Shown: positions 10,003 through 19,184 of the stretch, piece by piece | Layout: the number at the start of each line of letters is the position of its first letter | How positions within the stretch are numbered: position 1 is the stretch's first letter | Assembly: GCF_003060885.1 (NCBI RefSeq) | Contig: NZ_QAIG01000008.1 | Coordinates: forward strand, 1-64,000 | Direction: 5' to 3' | Length of the DNA stretch: 64,000 nucleotides | DNA from: Pseudomonas sp. HMWF032 | GTDB taxonomy: Bacteria; Pseudomonadota; Gammaproteobacteria; Pseudomonadales; Pseudomonadaceae | Translations under genes and position numbers: made by a program | Notes under the pieces: model-generated | What the model saw: only the letters and a program-made list of their open reading frames with translations | What the model was told of the DNA's origin: nothing | The model's database searches: none

Positions 10003-10947
10003 ATGACCCAAGCCCGCTACAAGATTGTGTTCAACGGCGAGTTGATGCCGGACGCAAGCCTGGAAACCACCAAGGAAAACCTTGCTCGGCTGTTCAAGAG
10101 CGATCTGACCCGGATCAACTCGCTGTTCATCGGCAAACCAGTCGATATTAAACGCGACCTTAGCGAGAACGAGGCCGACCAGTACCTCAAAGCCTTGCAA
10201 AGTGCCGGCGCCAAAGTGCGCAAGGAACAGGATCTGGCCGCCAGCCTGAGCCTGGTGGAAACCGATGACCATCGTACGGAAAGCAGCGAAGCCGAAAGCA
10301 ACGTACTGATGACATGCCCAAAGTGCGGTCACCAGCAAAGCAAAGCCATCGAATGCTCGGCATGCGGCATCGTTATCGAGAAATTCATCGCCCGTCAGGC
10401 CATGCTCGCTGAGAACCCGCCAGAAGTGCTCAGCGCAGCAACCACGCCCTACGCCACGCCTAAAGCTGCAGTGGCTGAAGCCTTGCCGGAGTTCGGCGAG
10501 CTAAAAGTCTTTACCACCGACGGGCGAATCGGCCGTTTGCGCTACCTGGCCTGGTCAATGGTGCTGATGCTGGCCTGCTTGCCATTATTCGGCATCGCCG
10601 GTGGTTTCTTCGCCGCATCGGAGATTCTTGGCGGTCTGCTGATGGTGGTAGTGGGCATCGCCGTGGCGGTGGTTGGCATCATGTTCGGCGTGCAGCGGCT
10701 GCATGACATCGGCTGGTCTGGCTGGTTGCTGCTGGTCACCCTAGTGCCGGTTGTCGGCGGGGTGTTCTCGCTGCTGATGTTCATCATCCCCGGCAGCACC
10801 GAGGCTAACCGCTTCGGCCCACCGCCACCGCCCAACAGCAAGGCGGTAAAAGTCCTCGCCCTGCTGTGGATTGCGATGATCATCCTTGGCATCGTCGCAG
10901 CCATCGCCCTGCCCGCCTATATGGGCTATGCAGACGCCGCGCTCTAA
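10003..10947 (+). CDS. DUF805 membrane protein with N-terminal zinc ribbon
   Basis: Function unknown. The 314 residues fall into three parts. Residues 1-90 form a small mixed alpha/beta domain. A CPKCGH...CSACG zinc ribbon sits around 103-121. The C-terminal DUF805 domain has about four transmembrane helices and the family's GRIGRLRYLAWS and QRLHDIGWSGW motifs. A hydrophobic segment ends the protein. It stands alone between the PLP enzyme (108 bp before) and the SDR (53 bp after). Confidence 0.8.
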   Translation: MTQARYKIVFNGELMPDASLETTKENLARLFKSDLTRINSLFIGKPVDIKRDLSENEADQYLKALQSAGAKVRKEQDLAASLSLVETDDHRTESSEAESNVLMTCPKCGHQQSKAIECSACGIVIEKFIARQAMLAENPPEVLSAATTPYATPKAAVAEALPEFGELKVFTTDGRIGRLRYLAWSMVLMLACLPLFGIAGGFFAASEILGGLLMVVVGIAVAVVGIMFGVQRLHDIGWSGWLLLVTLVPVVGGVFSLLMFIIPGSTEANRFGPPPPPNSKAVKVLALLWIAMIILGIVAAIALPAYMGYADAAL

Positions 10948-11000
10948 AACGCAACCTTGCACGGTGCGTGGGGTCGAAAGGCCCCATCCCGGAGAGTCCT

Positions 11001-11792
11001 ATGACCCGTTACGCGCTTATCACCGGAGCCTCCAGTGGCATTGGCCTGGCCCTGGCCGAGGCCCTGGCCCGGCGTGGCCGCAATCTGATTCTGGTGGCAC
11101 GTCAACGCGATGCGCTGGAAAGCATTGCCTGCGAGCTGACTCAACGCTTCTCCGTGGAGGTGCTATTTCGCGTCTGCGACCTCAGCCAGCCGCTGCAGGT
11201 CAGCGGCCTGCTGCATGAGCTGGAGCAAGGCGAACGCACTATCGATTTGCTGGTAAACAACGCTGGTATCGGCAGCTCTGGCGCCTACGTGGCCCAGGAC
11301 TGGGCCCGCGAACAGCAACTGATCGAACTGAATATCCTGGCTCTGGCGCGTCTGTGCCACGCCATCGGCAGCATCATGGCCGGCCAGGGCAGCGGCCAGA
11401 TTCTCAACGTGGCCTCGGTTGCCGGGTTTCAGCCAGGCCCAGGCATGAGCAACTACTACGCCAGCAAGGCCTATGTGCTGCATTTCTCCGAAGGCCTGCG
11501 CGAGGAGCTGAAAGCGGACGGGGTGAAAGTTTCCGTGCTGTGTCCGGGCCCCACTCGCAGTGCGTTCTTCCGCACAGCCAGCATGGACGTCAAAGCCCTG
11601 CAAGGCAGCAAGCTGATGATGAGCTGCGAAGAAGTGGCGCTGATCACTGTTAAGGCCCTGGAGAAAAACCGAGCAATCATCATCCCAGGCTGGCGCAATC
11701 GCCTGATTGCTCTCAGCCCTCGATTAGGACCGCGCTGGCTGGTCCGGCGAATCAGCGCACGAATGAATCGCCAGTTCGGCAAGCCAATCTAA
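11001..11792 (+). CDS. Short-chain dehydrogenase/reductase
   Basis: Classical SDR of 263 aa. Cofactor motif TGASSGIG near the N-terminus, NNAG structural motif, catalytic Ser (VASVAG) and YYASK active site. The PGPTRSAFF segment is typical of the YqjQ/DltE-like branch that acts on acyl or ketone substrates; the true substrate is unknown. The start at 11001 follows GGAGAGTCCT and gives MTRYALITG; the frame is open further back into the DUF805 gene but without family-like sequence. Convergent with the AAA ATPase, 27 bp away. Confidence 0.88.
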   Translation: MTRYALITGASSGIGLALAEALARRGRNLILVARQRDALESIACELTQRFSVEVLFRVCDLSQPLQVSGLLHELEQGERTIDLLVNNAGIGSSGAYVAQDWAREQQLIELNILALARLCHAIGSIMAGQGSGQILNVASVAGFQPGPGMSNYYASKAYVLHFSEGLREELKADGVKVSVLCPGPTRSAFFRTASMDVKALQGSKLMMSCEEVALITVKALEKNRAIIIPGWRNRLIALSPRLGPRWLVRRISARMNRQFGKPI

Positions 11793-11819
11793 AACTGGTT
11801 TACCGAGCTTCACGAGCCA

Positions 11820-13301
11820 TTAGCCCGCGTTGACCGTGCGTCCATCCGCCCAGGCACGTAGAGCGGCAAGGTCTTCGGCCATCACCACCGACAGTGGCGC
11901 CGTCCCCTGGATACTCTGCAGCAGCAAGGCCTGGGTGACCGTCTGTTGCTGGGCTTGCGATGCATAGAGGGCGCTGACCACCGCCTGCTCAATCTCCGCA
12001 CCGGAAAACCCTTCGCAGGCCGCCGCCAGTTGCGTCAAATCGAAACCCGCAACTTCAAGCTCGCGCCGCGCCAAGTGGATACGGAAGATTTCGGCACGCA
12101 CCGCCGCGTCCGGCAAATCGACAAAGAACAGCTCATCGAAGCGCCCCTTGCGCACCAGCTCCGGCGGTAGCCGGGAAATCACGTTGGCGGTGGCCACCAT
12201 AAATACCGGAGCCTTGCGCTCGGCCATCCAGGTCAGCAGAGTGCCCAGTACGCGCTGGCTGACGCCACCATCGTGATCACCGCTGGCCAGGCCCTTCTCG
12301 ATCTCGTCCATCCACAGCACACAGGGAGCCATCTGCTCGGCAAGCTTGAGGGCTTCACGCAGGTTACGCTCGGTCTCGCCAAAAAACTTGTTGTACAGGC
12401 AGGCAAAATCCAGACGCAGTAGGGGCAAGCCCCACAGACCCGCGACAGCCTTGGCGGCGAGACTCTTGCCGCCGCCCTGCACCCCCACCAGCAGCACGCC
12501 TTTGGGCAGATCGACACCTTTACCTTCGAGGAAGATACCCTGCCGCTCCCCCAGCCAACGCTTGAGATTGTTCAACCCACCGACTTCAGCGAATCGCGCG
12601 GTGTCGTACTCGAAACTCAGCACGCCATCGAGGTCAAGCAAGCTGAACTTGGTCTTGTTCAGTTCCGGCAGGTCTTCCTGAGTGATTGCCCCGTCATCGC
12701 AGATCACATTGCGCGCCAGCGCCCGCGCTTCGGCGTGGCTAAGGCCACGCAGGTTCTTCACCACCTGCTGCAAAGTGCGGTTATCGGTACGCACGCGGGC
12801 ATTGCGGTTGCGCGCACTCCAGCCGGTGGCTTCCTCGCGTACGATGGCCAGCAACTCCTCCTCGGAAGGCAGAGACAGGCTAAAGCGTGAGGCGTATCGC
12901 TGCACCTCAGGCGGCAACTTGCAGGCATGAGACACCAGCACCAGCGTCGGCTTGCTGGGGTCCTCACTCATAGCGATTTCCTTGAGCAGGCGCACCAGCT
13001 TGGGGTTGTCCTCAAGAAACGGATGCAGATCGCACAGCACATACAGTGTCGGCTGCGTATCCGCCTTGATCAGACGCAGCGCGGTTTCCGGCTCCAGGGT
13101 GGCACTGTCGACCGGTTCCTGAATGGAATAGCCCACACGCTGCAAACCCTCGGTTACCGACCACACCTGCAAGCCAAGGCCACGGCGTACGGCGAGCCCG
13201 GTCAGGGTTTCCAGCACCCGCGGCTCGTCCCAGGATTCGATCAGCACCAGCTTGGTCTTGGAATCCAACACCAGGCCCAGATCATGAATATCGTTTTTCA
13301 C
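11820..13301 (-). CDS. Ycf46-like AAA ATPase
   Basis: A 493-aa ATPase with a non-catalytic N-terminal half (about 1-230) and a C-terminal AAA+ module. The module has Walker A GVQGGGKS, Walker B VLWMDEIEKG, sensor-1 ATAN and an arginine-finger region RKGRFDELF, close to the Ycf46/FtsH-ATPase type but without the zinc protease. In cyanobacteria Ycf46 affects CO2 use; the role in pseudomonads is not known. A GTG start at 13301 is preferred because an AGGAG lies five bases ahead; another GTG two codons upstream overlaps that site. Divergent from the HIT gene. Confidence 0.8.
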   Translation of the reverse strand: MKNDIHDLGLVLDSKTKLVLIESWDEPRVLETLTGLAVRRGLGLQVWSVTEGLQRVGYSIQEPVDSATLEPETALRLIKADTQPTLYVLCDLHPFLEDNPKLVRLLKEIAMSEDPSKPTLVLVSHACKLPPEVQRYASRFSLSLPSEEELLAIVREEATGWSARNRNARVRTDNRTLQQVVKNLRGLSHAEARALARNVICDDGAITQEDLPELNKTKFSLLDLDGVLSFEYDTARFAEVGGLNNLKRWLGERQGIFLEGKGVDLPKGVLLVGVQGGGKSLAAKAVAGLWGLPLLRLDFACLYNKFFGETERNLREALKLAEQMAPCVLWMDEIEKGLASGDHDGGVSQRVLGTLLTWMAERKAPVFMVATANVISRLPPELVRKGRFDELFFVDLPDAAVRAEIFRIHLARRELEVAGFDLTQLAAACEGFSGAEIEQAVVSALYASQAQQQTVTQALLLQSIQGTAPLSVVMAEDLAALRAWADGRTVNAG

Positions 13302-13357
13302 CCGCACTCCTTGTCTACTAAACTCGGCCCTCTTTTGAGTGACCGGGGGGGACTGTC

Positions 13358-13696
13358 ATGGACTGTCTGTTTTGCAAGATCGTCGCTGGTGAGGTACCAG
13401 CGCGCAAGCTTTATGAAGATGATCAGGTGGTGGCCTTTCACGATATCGGTCCACAGGCTCCGGTGCACTTTCTGGTTATCCCGAAAAAACACATCAGCAC
13501 CCTCAATGATCTGAGCACCGCTGACACGCCGCTGGCCGGGCATATCCTCTTTACCGCCCAGCGCCTGGCCCAAGAGCACGGCTGTGAAGAAGGCTTTCGC
13601 GTGGTGATGAATTGCAATGATCTGGGCGGCCAGACGGTGCATCACATCCATATGCATGTACTGGGTCAGCGGCAGATGACATGGCCACCGGGTTGA
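13358..13696 (+). CDS. HIT family nucleotide-binding protein (HinT-like)
   Basis: Histidine-triad phosphoramidase of 112 aa, the normal Hint size. Seen: the MDCLFCKIVAGEVPA start, CxxC at the N-terminus, and the catalytic HxHxH motif in TVHHIHMHVLG. Family members hydrolyse AMP-linked phosphoramidates. The following gene starts 16 bases before this stop in another frame. Confidence 0.92.
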   Translation: MDCLFCKIVAGEVPARKLYEDDQVVAFHDIGPQAPVHFLVIPKKHISTLNDLSTADTPLAGHILFTAQRLAQEHGCEEGFRVVMNCNDLGGQTVHHIHMHVLGQRQMTWPPG

Positions 13697-14514
13697 ATCG
13701 CGCATTACTCGGCGCGCTGAGCATGCTCGCCCTGCTGATTGGCAATCCAACGCAGGCGCATACGGTTGGCAGCGTATTTAACGACGTATTGCCACAGGGC
13801 CAGCAAGGACCACAGCTGGTTGTGGTGCCGGCCGGGCGCTATCTGCTGGGTGACCACAGCGGCCGTGGCAACCATAACGAGCGGCCACTGACGCCGATTG
13901 AGATCAACCAATCCTTCGCCATCGGCCGCTATGAAGTGAGCTTCGCCGACTGGCAGCACTACGCCGAAGCCACCGCCACGGCAATGCCGGACAACGAGGG
14001 CTGGGGGCTGTCGGCGCAGCGGCCGGTGATCCATGTGTCATGGCACCAGGCTGCGGCTTACAGCCAGTGGCTGTCGAAGGTCACCGGGCAGCGCTACCGC
14101 CTGCCCACCGAGGCTGAATGGGAATACGCCGCGCGCGCCGGCAGCACCAGCTACTACTGGTGGGGCGAACAGCTAGACAGCCCGGAAACCCGACCGCGCG
14201 CGCATTGCCGTGGCTGTGCCACTTCGCGCCTGATTCAGAGCAAGACCGAGCGTGTCGGCCAGTTCGCTGCCAATGCCTTCGGCCTGCATGACACCGCCGG
14301 CAATGTCTGGGAGTGGACCGCCTCGCGCTTCGCCAGCCCTTTCGACGGCAGCGAACAGCACCGCGCCAGTTTGATGGATCAGAGCCCGCGGGTGGTCCGC
14401 GGCGGCGCCTGGAACAGCGGCCCGAGCTACCTGCGCAGCAGCCAGCGCGACATGAAGCAGCCACAACACAAGGACTACGCCCTGGGTTTTCGCGTGCTGC
14501 GCGAACTGCCCTGA
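13681..14514 (+). CDS. Exported FGE/SUMF1-fold protein
   Basis: A 277-aa protein of the formylglycine-generating-enzyme-like family with an N-terminal signal peptide (about 1-27, cleavage near QAHT). Family motifs are present: GRYEVSFADW, PVIHVSWHQAAAYSQWLS, RLPTEAEWEYAARAG, AGNVWEW and RVVRGGAWNSG. The C-terminal region where true FGE carries its catalytic cysteines reads SYLRSSQRD with no cysteine. It is therefore probably not a sulfatase activator but another member of the fold, such as a structural or ligand-binding protein. The start overlaps the HIT gene by 16 bp. Confidence 0.82.
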   Translation: MATGLNRALLGALSMLALLIGNPTQAHTVGSVFNDVLPQGQQGPQLVVVPAGRYLLGDHSGRGNHNERPLTPIEINQSFAIGRYEVSFADWQHYAEATATAMPDNEGWGLSAQRPVIHVSWHQAAAYSQWLSKVTGQRYRLPTEAEWEYAARAGSTSYYWWGEQLDSPETRPRAHCRGCATSRLIQSKTERVGQFAANAFGLHDTAGNVWEWTASRFASPFDGSEQHRASLMDQSPRVVRGGAWNSGPSYLRSSQRDMKQPQHKDYALGFRVLRELP

Positions 14515-14607
14515 GGCCGAAGCGCAGCCAGGCTGCGACGAAACGTCAACAGACCTTCTCCCGCGCGTGGAGTAAACTGAGCGCCGTAATCATCGCAGGA
14601 GGTCCCT

Positions 14608-15255
14608 ATGGCCAGCGAACGTCACTTCTCACCTGTTGATCGCCTGCTGCTGCAAGCCGATGCTGCCTTGCGCACCCTGCTGCCATTCAGCGGCCAGCCG
14701 GCACGGCCATCACCGGCTATCGTGCAGCCGGAGGCCGAACTGGACGAGCGCCAAGCCCAGCATGTGGCCGGGCTGATGCGCATCAACCATACCGGTGAAG
14801 TCTGCGCCCAGGCGCTGTATCAGGGCCAGGCGCTAACCGCCAAGCTGCCGCAGGTACGTCAGGCGATGGAGCATGCCGCCGATGAAGAAATCGATCACCT
14901 GGCCTGGTGCGAACAACGCATCCGTCAGCTGGGCAGCCAACCGAGCATCCTCAATCCGCTGTTCTACGGCTTGTCGTTCGGTGTCGGCGCTGCGGCTGGT
15001 CTGATCAGCGACAAGGTCAGCCTGGGCTTTGTTGCCGCCACTGAAGATCAAGTGGTCAAACACTTGGACGATCACTTGCAGCAGATCCCGCAGGAAGACC
15101 AGAAATCCCGTGCGATTCTCGAGCAGATGCGTGTCGATGAAGAGCAACATGCCTGCAACGCACTGGACGCTGGTGGCTTGCGCTTCCCGGCACCGGTGAA
15201 GTTCGGCATGAGCCTGCTGGCCAAGGTAATGACCAGCACCACCTACCGCGTATAG
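14608..15255 (+). CDS. coq7: 2-polyprenyl-3-methyl-6-methoxy-1,4-benzoquinone monooxygenase
   Basis: Di-iron hydroxylase of ubiquinone synthesis (Coq7, the substitute for UbiF). The 215-aa protein shows the iron-binding pattern E...EEIDH and a later EEQHA motif, and a central hydrophobic helix for membrane binding ([16 protein letters not shown]). A good Shine-Dalgarno (AGGAGGT) lies before the ATG. A strong terminator follows. In P. aeruginosa speD lies next, from memory; here it is absent. Confidence 0.93.
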   Translation: MASERHFSPVDRLLLQADAALRTLLPFSGQPARPSPAIVQPEAELDERQAQHVAGLMRINHTGEVCAQALYQGQALTAKLPQVRQAMEHAADEEIDHLAWCEQRIRQLGSQPSILNPLFYGLSFGVGAAAGLISDKVSLGFVAATEDQVVKHLDDHLQQIPQEDQKSRAILEQMRVDEEQHACNALDAGGLRFPAPVKFGMSLLAKVMTSTTYRV

Positions 15256-15274
15256 AACTGAATCGCAGGCACAG

Positions 15275-15299
15275 AAAAGGGCACCGAGGTGCCCTTTTT
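15275..15299. terminator. Rho-independent terminator, coq7/osmC
   Basis: A stem of about 10 bp (15275-15285 with 15288-15298) with A and T runs on the two sides. It can serve both the rightward coq7 and the leftward osmC. Confidence 0.85.
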
Positions 15300-15324
15300 C
15301 ATGTCACGAGGTATCTGCAACCGC

Positions 15325-15750
15325 TTACTCGCCCAGCTCGACAATCTCGTAGTCGTGGGTGATCGCGACGCCGCCGCGACCCAGCATGATCGAGGCCGAG
15401 CAGTACTTCTCCGCCGATAACTCGACTGCACGCTTGACCTGAGCGTCCTTCAGACCGCGCCCCTTGACCACAAAATGCAGATGAATTTTGGTAAACACCT
15501 TGGGTTCTTCCGTAGCGCGCTCAGCTTCCAGAAAGGCCTCACAACTCTCTACCGCCTGGCGGGATTTTTTCAGGATGCTGACTACATCGAAGTTACTGCA
15601 ACCACCGAGGCCGATCAGCACCATCTCCATCGGGCGCACACCCAGGTTGCGCCCACCGCTCTCTGGCGGGCCATCCATTACCACCGCATGGCCGCTGCCC
15701 GACTCTCCGATAAACAGGGCTTCGCCGGCCCACTGAATACGCGCTTTCAT
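15325..15750 (-). CDS. OsmC/Ohr family protein
   Basis: A 141-aa OsmC-like protein. The two conserved cysteines that act on peroxides in the family are in GCSNFDVVSIL (about residue 58) and YCSASIML (about 119). The RPMEMVLIGLGGC loop is typical of the YhfA-like branch, whose substrate is less clear than that of Ohr. It runs leftwards; vfr starts 233 bp away in the opposite direction. Confidence 0.88.
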   Translation of the reverse strand: MKARIQWAGEALFIGESGSGHAVVMDGPPESGGRNLGVRPMEMVLIGLGGCSNFDVVSILKKSRQAVESCEAFLEAERATEEPKVFTKIHLHFVVKGRGLKDAQVKRAVELSAEKYCSASIMLGRGGVAITHDYEIVELGE

Positions 15751-15983
15751 TACTTGGGCTCCGCTGTTAAAAAGGGAGGCAGCTTAGCACAGCACCGCGA
15801 CAACCTCTTTGAGTGCCAAGAGAGCCAAAAGCTCGCCGCTGAGTGTTAGCCAGGTCGCAAAACAACACCTAGTATTGGACTGGTGGTTAAGCAGATAGCG
15901 ATTTACTGGCACACTTGTAGAGATAACTATTATTAGAACTTCAGCCGCACAACGGCTTACCTTTATAAATTCGGGATTCGGGC

Positions 15984-16628
15984 ATGGTAGCTATTACCCT
16001 TACACCTAAAATAAAAAATCTCGACAAGCTTCTCGCGCATTGCCACCGCCGCCGCTACACCGCCAAGAGCACCATTATCTATGCAGGCGATCGCTGTGAA
16101 ACGCTGTTCTTCATCGTCAAAGGTTCGGTCACCATCCTGATCGAAGACGATGATGGTCGGGAAATGATCATCGCTTACCTTAATGCCGGGGATTTCTTCG
16201 GCGAAATGGGCCTGTTCGAAAAGGACGGGGCCGAAAAAGAACGCAGCGCCTGGGTGCGTGCCAAGACCGAGTGCGAAGTGGCGGAGCTGAGCTACGCCAA
16301 GTTTCGCGAACTCACCCAACAGGACCCGGACATTCTCTATGCCCTGGGCAGCCAGATGGCTGAGCGCCTGCGCAACACCACGCGCAAGGTCGGCGACCTG
16401 GCCTTCTTGGACGTCACCGGCCGCGTCGCGCGTACCCTGCTCGATCTGTGCAAGCAGCCTGACGCCATGACCCATCCCGACGGCATGCAGATCAAGATCA
16501 CCCGTCAGGAGATCGGCCGCATCGTCGGTTGCTCGCGCGAGATGGTGGGGCGTGTCCTCAAAGCCCTGGAAGAACAGGGCCTGGTCAGCGTCAAGGGCAA
16601 GACCATGGTGGTGTTCGGCACGCGCTAA
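15984..16628 (+). CDS. vfr: cAMP-binding global regulator Vfr (CRP family)
   Basis: CRP-type transcription factor that in P. aeruginosa controls virulence, type IV pili and quorum sensing. The 214 residues contain an N-terminal cyclic-nucleotide pocket ([11 protein letters not shown], then [17 protein letters not shown]) and a C-terminal helix-turn-helix ([21 protein letters not shown]). The sequence fits Vfr throughout. I looked for a CRP-type operator in the 233-bp upstream gap and saw no clear TGTGA-N6-TCACA site. A bidirectional terminator follows. Confidence 0.93.
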   Translation: MVAITLTPKIKNLDKLLAHCHRRRYTAKSTIIYAGDRCETLFFIVKGSVTILIEDDDGREMIIAYLNAGDFFGEMGLFEKDGAEKERSAWVRAKTECEVAELSYAKFRELTQQDPDILYALGSQMAERLRNTTRKVGDLAFLDVTGRVARTLLDLCKQPDAMTHPDGMQIKITRQEIGRIVGCSREMVGRVLKALEEQGLVSVKGKTMVVFGTR

Positions 16629-16653
16629 GCCACCCGCGGAAGACTGCAGACAT

Positions 16654-16685
16654 AAAAAAGCCGACGCATACGCCGGCTTTTTTAT
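16654..16685. terminator. Bidirectional terminator, vfr/trpC
   Basis: An AAAAAAGCCG arm and a CGGCTTTTTT arm surround a short loop, with one mismatch in the inner stem. A and T runs on both sides suit the convergent vfr and trpC transcripts. Confidence 0.85.
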
Positions 16686-16697
16686 TGTGTGATGGAT

Positions 16698-17534
16698 TCA
16701 TTCCACATCAGGAGAGGCGATCACCCGCTTGCGCCCAGGGAAGAACAGGCGCTCCAGCTCGGCCCCCGGATTGTCGGCACGCATAAACGCCTCACCGACC
16801 AGAAAGGCGTACACCTCGCTGATTTCCATCAGCTCGACATCGGCACGGTTGAGGATGCCGCTCTCGGTCACCACCAGGCGGTCACGCGGAATCCGTGGCA
16901 GCAGGTCGAGAGTGGTTTCCAGGCTCAGCTCAAAGGTGTGCAGGTTGCGGTTGTTGATCCCCACCAGCGGCGTATCCAGGGTTTTCAGCGCCCGCTCCAG
17001 CTCCTCGCCGTCGTGCACCTCCACCAGCACATCGAGACCGAATGCCTTGGCCGTGGCAGCCAACTCAGCCATTTGCGCATCTCCCAGCGCCGAGACGATC
17101 AATAGCACGCAGTCAGCGCCCAGGGCGCGGGCTTCAACGATCTGGTACGGATCGATCATGAAATCCTTGCGAATCACCGGCAGCGCGCAGGCGGCACGGG
17201 CTTCCTGCAGGTAACGATCCGCGCCCTGAAAGAAGTCGATATCGGTGAGCACTGACAGGCAGGTGGCGCCGCCGCTCTGATAGCTCTGGGCAATCTCGGC
17301 CGGCACGAAATGCTCGCGCAACACGCCCTTGCTCGGTGAGGCCTTCTTGATTTCAGCGATCACCGCCGGCTGCTTACGCTTGGCCTGGCTGATCAGTGCC
17401 TCGGCAAAACCGCGCACCGGATCGGCAGTGCGGGCTTGCTGTTCAAGCTCGGCTAGTGAGACAACGGCGCGGCGCGCGGCGACTTCTTCTGCCTTGCGCG
17501 CGAGAATCTTCTCCAGAACGGTTGGAATACTCAC
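16698..17534 (-). CDS. trpC: Indole-3-glycerol phosphate synthase
   Basis: Closes the indole ring from CdRP in tryptophan synthesis. A 278-aa TIM barrel with the expected catalytic residues: Glu and Lys in [31 protein letters not shown] and ESGI. Monofunctional, not fused to TrpF, as in pseudomonads. Last gene of the trpEGDC run; its start overlaps the trpD stop by four bases. Confidence 0.95.
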   Translation of the reverse strand: MSIPTVLEKILARKAEEVAARRAVVSLAELEQQARTADPVRGFAEALISQAKRKQPAVIAEIKKASPSKGVLREHFVPAEIAQSYQSGGATCLSVLTDIDFFQGADRYLQEARAACALPVIRKDFMIDPYQIVEARALGADCVLLIVSALGDAQMAELAATAKAFGLDVLVEVHDGEELERALKTLDTPLVGINNRNLHTFELSLETTLDLLPRIPRDRLVVTESGILNRADVELMEISEVYAFLVGEAFMRADNPGAELERLFFPGRKRVIASPDVE

Positions 17535-18580
17535 CCGGCATTCTCCTCTTTGAATACAGCGGTAAAGGACACCAACTCCTGCAATTTTTCCCAGGCCAGG
17601 CCGGTGTGCAAGGCGTCATGGGCCAGCTGCACGCCTTGCTTGAGGCTGCTCGCCAGGTCCGCTGCATACAGCGCCGCACCGGCATTCAGGGCAATCATGT
17701 CGGCCGCTTTCTGCCCGGCTTCGGTCTTGCGCTTCGTCAGGGCATCACGAATGAGTGCCAACGAGGCCTCCGGGCTTTCCACCGCCAGGCCGACCAAACT
17801 CTGGCTCTTCAGCCCGAGGTCTTCCGGCAGCACGTCGTATTCGGTGATGAGCCCATCCTTCAATTCGGCGACATGAGTCGCCGACGCCAGGCTGAACTCA
17901 TCCAGGCCATCGCGCGAATGCACCACCAGGATGTGCTGACTGCCCAGACGCTTGAGCACCTCGGCCAGCGGCCGGCACAGTGCCTGGCTGAACACGCCCA
18001 CCACCTGATGCTTGACCCCGGCCGGATTGGTCAGCGGGCCAAGCATATTAAAGAGGGTACGCAGGCCCAGCTCACGACGTGGCACGGCGGCATATTTCAT
18101 CGCTGAGTGATGCACCTGGGCAAACATGAAGCCGACCCCGACGCCCTCGATACAGCGCGCCACCTGCACGGGCGTCAGACTCAGGTAGATCCCTGCAGTC
18201 TCCAGCAGGTCAGCACTGCCGCTCTTGCCAGAAACGGCCCGATTGCCGTGTTTGGCCACCTTGCCGCCTGCAGCCGCAACCACAAAGCTTGCCGCCGTGG
18301 AGACGTTGAAGATGTTCGCACCATCGCCGCCGGTGCCGACCACATCGACCACATGATCGAGGGTCTGCAAGTGCACATGGCTGGCCAGCTCACGCATGAC
18401 CGAAACGGCACCGACGATCTCGTCGATGGTCTCGCTCTTCATGCGCATACCCATCAGAAAGGCGCCGATCTGCGCATCCGTGCACTGGCCCGTCATGATC
18501 TCGCGCATGACGTCCTGCATTTCTTCGGTGCTCAGGTCGAGTTGATTGACCACCCGGTTGAGGGCTTCCTTGATATTCAT
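17531..18580 (-). CDS. trpD: Anthranilate phosphoribosyltransferase
   Basis: Transfers phosphoribosyl from PRPP to anthranilate. The 349-aa sequence has the PRPP-binding [14 protein letters not shown] loop, the [18 protein letters not shown] segment and the DGLDE motif. Start and stop both overlap neighbours by four bases (ATGA), so trpG, trpD and trpC are translationally coupled. Confidence 0.95.
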   Translation of the reverse strand: MNIKEALNRVVNQLDLSTEEMQDVMREIMTGQCTDAQIGAFLMGMRMKSETIDEIVGAVSVMRELASHVHLQTLDHVVDVVGTGGDGANIFNVSTAASFVVAAAGGKVAKHGNRAVSGKSGSADLLETAGIYLSLTPVQVARCIEGVGVGFMFAQVHHSAMKYAAVPRRELGLRTLFNMLGPLTNPAGVKHQVVGVFSQALCRPLAEVLKRLGSQHILVVHSRDGLDEFSLASATHVAELKDGLITEYDVLPEDLGLKSQSLVGLAVESPEASLALIRDALTKRKTEAGQKAADMIALNAGAALYAADLASSLKQGVQLAHDALHTGLAWEKLQELVSFTAVFKEENAG

Positions 18581-19173
18581 CCGCGCAGGCCTCCTTGTTG
18601 TTTGAGGAAGTTGGCAAACAGCTCGTGGCCCTGTTCGGTGAGAATCGACTCCGGGTGGAACTGCACGCCCTCAACATGCAGGGTCTTGTGGCGCAGGCCC
18701 ATGATCTCATCCACCGAACCGTCCTCGTGCTGCGTCCAGGCGGTGATTTCCAGGCAGTCCGGCAAGGTTTCGCGCTTGACCACCAGGGAATGATAGCGGG
18801 TGACCGTCAGCGGGTTGTTCAGGCCGGCGAAGACGCCCAGATCGCGGTGGAACACCGGACTGGTCTTGCCGTGCATCACCTGACGGGCACGCACCACATC
18901 ACCGCCAAAAGCTTGCCCAATACTCTGGTGGCCCAGGCACACGCCGAGAATCGGCAGCTTGCCGGCAAAGTGCAGGATGGCCTCGATGGACACCCCGGCT
19001 TCGGTCGGCGTACACGGGCCGGGCGAAACCACGATGCGCTCAGGCTGCAGCGCCTCAATTTCGGCAATCGACAGTTCGTCATTACGGATCACGTGCACGT
19101 CAGCCCCCAGTTCGCCGAGGTACTGCACCACGTTGTAGGTGAAGGAGTCGTAGTTATCGATCATTAAAAGCAT
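18577..19173 (-). CDS. trpG: Anthranilate synthase glutamine amidotransferase component
   Basis: Class I glutaminase that supplies ammonia to TrpE. A 198-aa protein with the nucleophile Cys in [12 protein letters not shown] and the His/Glu pair in the C-terminal [11 protein letters not shown]. Start taken at 19173 ([14 protein letters not shown]); the frame is open further upstream inside trpE but the extension is out of family. It begins 11 bp after trpE. Confidence 0.95.
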   Translation of the reverse strand: MLLMIDNYDSFTYNVVQYLGELGADVHVIRNDELSIAEIEALQPERIVVSPGPCTPTEAGVSIEAILHFAGKLPILGVCLGHQSIGQAFGGDVVRARQVMHGKTSPVFHRDLGVFAGLNNPLTVTRYHSLVVKRETLPDCLEITAWTQHEDGSVDEIMGLRHKTLHVEGVQFHPESILTEQGHELFANFLKQQGGLRG

Positions 19174-19184
19174 GGCGTAACCCC

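Noticed and set aside
15751..15983. CRP/Vfr binding site for vfr autoregulation
   Set aside because: I saw no convincing TGTGA-N6-TCACA-like sequence in the gap.
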